Part shown: piece after piece, positions 38,466 to 41,457 of the stretch
Position numbering within the stretch: the stretch's first letter is position 1
Layout: every line of letters starts with the position of its first letter
DNA from: an uncultured Eubacteriales bacterium
GTDB taxonomy: Bacteria > Bacillota > Clostridia > Oscillospirales > Oscillospiraceae
Assembly: GCA_900547405.1 (NCBI GenBank)
Contig: URGL01000016.1
Coordinates: 1 to 41,457 of the forward strand
Direction: 5' to 3'
DNA length: 41,457 bases
Position numbers and translations under genes: made by a program
The notes under the pieces: generated by a model
The model's input: the letters and a program-made list of their open reading frames with translations, nothing else
The model's database searches: none
Told to the model about the DNA's origin: nothing

Positions 38466-39476
38466 ATGCTGATGAACAGTGGCGAGTACTTGGATTTGGT
38501 ACAGAATATCAAGCAGGAAATCCAAAGTGCGCAATATAGGGCAGCGCTGAATGTCAACAGGGAACTGATATGCCTGTACTACGACATTGGGTCAGCCATC
38601 AACGAGCATAAAACCTGGGGAAATAAATTTATTGAGAACCTTGCTACAGACATTAGGCTGGCATTCCCGGAAGCAAAAGGGTATTCGGTGCGAAATCTCA
38701 AGTATATGGCGAAGTTTGCGCTCCGTTTTCCGAACTTTGAAATTGTGCAAGCGGCGCTTGCACAAATAACGTGGTATCATCACATTGCATTGATGGATAA
38801 GGTGAGGACAGCGGAGGAGCACATTTGGTATGCCAATCAAGCAGCTGGGAACGGGTGGTCACGCAATGTTTTGGTACACCAAATTGAGATAGGGCTCTAT
38901 CAACGCCAAGCGCTGGCTAAGAAAATAGCAAATTTTGAAGAACGCTTACCCTCCCCGCAAAGTGAGCTTGCCGCACAGACAATGAAAGACCCCTATGTGT
39001 TTGACTTTATCCCGTTTAAAGAAGATATGATGGAGCGGGATATTGAACAGGCACTTGTGAAAGATGTTACAAAGCTACTGTTGGAATTGGGAACAGGATT
39101 CGCCTTCCTTGGAAATCAATATCACCTGAATGTGGGTGGAGATGATTTTTACATTGATTTGCTGTTTTACAATCTGAATCTTCGCTGTTATGTGGTGATC
39201 GAACTGAAAACCGGTGAATTCAAGCCGGAATATGCTGGGCAGCTGAATTTCTATCTTTCAGCGGTAGATGGGATCCTAAAAAAAGAAAATGATCATCCCT
39301 CTATTGGCTTGCTGCTGTGTAAGAGCAAAAATGACCTGGTGGCGGAATATGCACTCAAGGATATGTCCAAGCCCATGGGCATCAGTGCATATAAAGTAAC
39401 CAGCAGCTTGCCGGAAGAACTGCAACGGCAACTGCCATCGATTGAAGACATTGAAAAACGGATTCAAAGGGAATAA
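38466..39476 (+). CDS. YhcG/DUF1016 family PD-(D/E)XK nuclease
   Basis: A protein of about 336 aa in two parts. The N-terminal DUF1016-N domain shows ALNVNRELICLYYDIGSAINE, WGNKFIENLATDIRLAFPEAKGYSVRNLKYMAKFA and WYHHIALMDKV. The C-terminal nuclease core has GDDFYIDLLFYNLNLRCYVVIELKTG, with Asp231, Glu246 and Lys248 forming the D-(E)xK site, then FKPEYAGQLNFYLSAVD. Such proteins occur widely in mobile DNA and have been linked to DNA processing and defence; the true role is not settled. Length is normal. The start ATG 38466 has GGAGG at eight bases; the frame is open upstream to 38322, and ATG 38445 or 38451 are alternatives. Codon use and GC are lower than in the core genes, consistent with transfer. 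Confidence 0.88.
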   Translation: MLMNSGEYLDLVQNIKQEIQSAQYRAALNVNRELICLYYDIGSAINEHKTWGNKFIENLATDIRLAFPEAKGYSVRNLKYMAKFALRFPNFEIVQAALAQITWYHHIALMDKVRTAEEHIWYANQAAGNGWSRNVLVHQIEIGLYQRQALAKKIANFEERLPSPQSELAAQTMKDPYVFDFIPFKEDMMERDIEQALVKDVTKLLLELGTGFAFLGNQYHLNVGGDDFYIDLLFYNLNLRCYVVIELKTGEFKPEYAGQLNFYLSAVDGILKKENDHPSIGLLLCKSKNDLVAEYALKDMSKPMGISAYKVTSSLPEELQRQLPSIEDIEKRIQRE

Positions 39477-39674
39477 TTTCACGGGGATGGCATTTGCTGT
39501 CCCTGCATTCATAAATCGGAATTTGTCGTTTTATTAATTTACATATATGCCTTTTACATAAAAAAGTGTTATTTTAGTTCCGCAACCGTTCGCAACCAAA
39601 GAAATATCGTGATAGTTGGTGGTAGCAACCATGAAATTTCGCTATCATGAAGTCACGAAAAGAGGTGATTAAGA
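39477..39674 (+). other. Intergenic region with inverted repeats before the HTH gene
   Basis: An AT-rich gap of 198 bases. It holds the direct repeat GCAACC (39582 and 39593), a GTTG/GCAAC-type hairpin around 39616-39630, and imperfectly inverted TCGTGATAG (near 39607) and CTATCATGA (near 39643). These could be operator sites for the HTH regulator encoded next. I see no open frame and no strong promoter. Confidence 0.35.
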
Positions 39675-40034
39675 GTGAAATATGATTTTTTAGGAGTTAT
39701 TGTTTTTGGTAATGTACTGCTAATTGGGGTGGCGGTGATAGCGGCATTTATCACTGTGGGAGTTTTCCTCATAAGAGCATTGAGTAGATATGTCAAATCA
39801 GGCAATGTCAGAAAAGAAAAGTCCAGTATCAAGAAATCTCTCGGTGAGGTTTTGAAGCAGCATCGTGAAGAGTGTAAGATGACCCAGGAGTTTGTTGCAG
39901 AATCTATCGGCGTAAGCAGGCAGGCTGTCTCTAAATGGGAGACCGGAGCATCTGACCCAAGCACTTCCAATCTGCTTACACTTGCAAAATTATTCAACAC
40001 TACGGCAGAAGAACTATTACGTGAAGTACAATAA
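39675..40034 (+). CDS. HTH (Xre-type) regulator with N-terminal membrane segment
   Basis: A 119-aa protein with an unusual order. Residues about 5-38 are one hydrophobic segment (FLGVIVFGNVLLIGVAVIAAFITVGVFLI), then a basic linker, then a Cro/C1-type helix-turn-helix at about 55-110: LGEVLKQHREECKMTQEFVAESIGVSRQAVSKWETG...LLTLAKLFNTTAEELL, a strong match. The start is GTG 39675 with GAGGTG seven bases upstream; the first ATG inside the frame would remove most of the membrane segment and lacks a site. The following esterase-like gene starts 52 bases later in the same direction, so the pair may form an operon. A membrane-tethered repressor is the natural inference. Confidence 0.85.
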   Translation: MKYDFLGVIVFGNVLLIGVAVIAAFITVGVFLIRALSRYVKSGNVRKEKSSIKKSLGEVLKQHREECKMTQEFVAESIGVSRQAVSKWETGASDPSTSNLLTLAKLFNTTAEELLREVQ

Positions 40035-40085
40035 GCGTGGAAAACGGATGTAAGACAACTGATTCATTATAAAGGGCTATCAGAT

Positions 40086-41339
40086 ATGAAGAATAAAAAG
40101 ACAAGAAGATTTAAGATAAGATATATCGTTTTTGGATTATTAGGTGTTATGGCTTTAGCGGCACTTGTATTTATGCGTTTTGGAGGTTTTGGCACAGGAG
40201 AAAATGTGAATCCAGAAGAGTTTTTAGCTTATGCTGAACCCGTGGAAAATATAACTGTGCCTGAAAGTGCAAAAATAATTGCATTGGGAGAAGCTACTCA
40301 CGGAAATGCAGAATTTCAGCAGTTGAAGCTGGAAGTGTTCAAGCAGATGGTAAAAAATAATGGTGTTAGGGCGTTTGCCCTTGAAGGTGACTACGGCGGT
40401 TGCGAGCAGGTAAACCGATATATACACGGCGGTGAGGGGACAGCACAGGAAGCAGCCGCAGCGATTGGATTTTCCATTTATAGAACGGAAGAGATGGCAG
40501 AACTTATCTCCTATATGCGCCAGTACAATGAAAGTGCATTGGAAGGCGAAGACCTTCGCTTTTACGGTTTTGATATGCAGAGGATTTCTTACAGCATGAG
40601 GTTTTTGGAAGAAGTCTGCAAAGAACTGGAAGTGGACACAACAAACTTGCAGAAACTTGTGGAAGGTGAAAACTGGAGCAGTGAATGCGATTTATCTACT
40701 CGAATTAAAACCCTTACACAAGTGAAGGAAGAATTGGAAATCAAGAGCGGTTCGGGAAATGCAATTCACTTTGTAGATATTTTAATGCAGCATTCCAAGC
40801 TTCAAACTCTGACAAATGCTGAAGGTGCTACATTAAGAGATCAATTTATGGCAGAAAATGTACAGTGGATTTTACAGCAGGAGCAGCGAAACGGGCATGA
40901 AAACATCTTTGTGACAGGTCACAACAGCCATGTCGCAAAATGGGGCAGTTCTGACTCGATGGGTAAACTTCTTTCCAAGGACGCAGCAAACGGTTACTAT
41001 GTCATTGGTACCGATTTTTATAAAACCCATTGCAATATGCCGACCCGTTCACCTGAAAAGCGTACAATTCAGGTGTTTTATTCCCATGACCCTTTAGCAA
41101 AGGCGGCAAAACTGGCGGGATTTGATAGTTGTTGGTTGGATTTTACTAAAGTCCCGGAAAATTCTGAACTGGGTAGGCAGGCTTCTGAATACACCTATAT
41201 GGGAACACTTGGAGAAAGCTACTCAATCATTATGCGACTTCTTCCTCCAAGTTATCGAATGTTTCAACCTCCTGCGGAGCTTTATGATAGTATGATATTT
41301 GTAACGGATGCGAACCCTACAAAAATATTAGAAGAATAA
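40086..41339 (+). CDS. Membrane-anchored erythromycin esterase family protein
   Basis: A 417-aa protein with an N-terminal membrane anchor (RYIVFGLLGVMALAALVFM, residues 12-30) followed by an erythromycin esterase-type domain. Motifs match the family: LGEATHGNAEF (Glu69 and presumed catalytic His72), FALEGDYGG (Glu100, Asp102), FYGFDMQ, and GHNSHVAKWG (His279, His282). Family members hydrolyse the macrolide lactone in Ere enzymes, but many relatives in Firmicutes have other or unknown activities, so macrolide resistance must not be assumed. The anchor would place the active site outside the membrane, unlike cytosolic EreA/EreB. Composition is AT-rich. It follows a membrane-tethered HTH protein and ends before a terminator. 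Confidence 0.85.
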   Translation: MKNKKTRRFKIRYIVFGLLGVMALAALVFMRFGGFGTGENVNPEEFLAYAEPVENITVPESAKIIALGEATHGNAEFQQLKLEVFKQMVKNNGVRAFALEGDYGGCEQVNRYIHGGEGTAQEAAAAIGFSIYRTEEMAELISYMRQYNESALEGEDLRFYGFDMQRISYSMRFLEEVCKELEVDTTNLQKLVEGENWSSECDLSTRIKTLTQVKEELEIKSGSGNAIHFVDILMQHSKLQTLTNAEGATLRDQFMAENVQWILQQEQRNGHENIFVTGHNSHVAKWGSSDSMGKLLSKDAANGYYVIGTDFYKTHCNMPTRSPEKRTIQVFYSHDPLAKAAKLAGFDSCWLDFTKVPENSELGRQASEYTYMGTLGESYSIIMRLLPPSYRMFQPPAELYDSMIFVTDANPTKILEE

Positions 41340-41368
41340 CGTATGCAAAACTTCCAGTTTATCGAACT

Positions 41369-41404
41369 AGCTCCCCCGGAAAACCTCTCCGGGAGAGCTG
41401 TTTT
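41369..41404 (+). terminator. Intrinsic terminator after the esterase-like gene
   Basis: AGCTCCCCCGG pairs with CCGGGAGAGCT (one mismatch), short loop, followed by GTTTTC. It begins 30 bases after the stop codon. Confidence 0.75.
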
Positions 41405-41406
41405 CA

Positions 41407-41452
41407 TAGAACGACAACCACCCGCTATGCGGGTGAGCCGGAAAAAGTTCTA
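41407..41452. repeat. Nested inverted repeat at the right edge
   Basis: TAGAAC (41407) and GTTCTA (41447) enclose the perfect 7-bp hairpin CACCCGC-TAT-GCGGGTG at 41419-41435. It may be the end of a transposable element or a conserved intergenic repeat; the window stops five bases later, so this cannot be resolved. Confidence 0.5.
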
Positions 41453-41457
41453 CTTAT

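Noticed and set aside
40086..41339. Calling this gene a macrolide resistance determinant
   Set aside because: Family motifs are present, but the membrane anchor and divergence from EreA/EreB make the substrate uncertain.

Overview
The window looks like the chromosome of an anaerobic, endospore-forming Gram-positive of the Clostridia, most probably Oscillospiraceae-like. The evidence is moderately high GC in the core genes, strong GGAGG ribosome-binding sites, sigma-A promoters with 17-bp spacers, an intact spoIVA, a relic of spoIVB, BspA-like leucine-rich-repeat and SH3-repeat surface proteins, and the linkage of der, plsY, gpsA and spoIVA. The genus cannot be named from the sequence alone.

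Layout. 1-145: 3' end of a 5S rRNA gene and its terminator. 211-4501: a large secreted leucine-rich-repeat/Ig-like protein with its own promoter. 4574-6612 (minus): a radical SAM/SPASM protein and a TetR-type regulator. 6657-10488 (minus): a housekeeping run transcribed yceD, rpmF, (terminator), der, plsY, gpsA, joining ribosome biogenesis to phospholipid synthesis. 10515-12697: a palindromic interspersed element, spoIVA and a small PH-domain protein. 12720-18600: a 1434-aa secreted Cys/His-rich protein behind two tandem promoters and a structured leader, a second palindromic element, and a lipoprotein. 18621-22613: a YfhO-type membrane protein, and mnmA on the opposite strand. 22730-28304: a two-gene cell-wall module, a secreted GH24 lysozyme with four SH3 repeats and a 1216-aa protein with about eleven, preceded by half-sites resembling WalR boxes. 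28338-32432: a tightly overlapping run of a GH42-like protein lacking its acid/base glutamate, thyA, folA and an SGNH-like membrane-anchored protein. 32441-36884: a zinc-dependent phospholipase C-like protein (minus), a 30-aa hydrophobic peptide, the peptidoglycan-precursor operon murC-ddl-DUF1934, and a GNAT acetyltransferase (minus) with a possible leader peptide. 36990-37401: a DUF2500 protein.

From about 37400 to the right end the DNA becomes AT-richer and accessory in content: a RelBE-type toxin-antitoxin pair, a YhcG-type PD-(D/E)XK nuclease, an HTH regulator with an N-terminal membrane segment, and a membrane-anchored erythromycin-esterase homologue. Embedded in this region is a GC-rich relic of about 120 bp, the last 40 codons of spoIVB beginning at its active-site SGSP motif. 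It stops abruptly at about 38319 against the foreign DNA. This is the most unusual observation in the window: an essential sporulation protease gene is either interrupted by a mobile element that continues past the right edge, possibly a skin-like developmentally excised one, or has left a 3' duplicate at an integration site.

Working together, the central genes form a cell-envelope theme (wall hydrolase, SH3 wall-binding proteins, surface repeat proteins, murC/ddl, plsY/gpsA), with sporulation and nucleotide metabolism alongside. Every stretch longer than about 250 bases without a large gene (10429-10715, 12650-12925, 22544-22826, 38153-38465) is described in the features. I found no tRNA gene, CRISPR array or complete insertion sequence.
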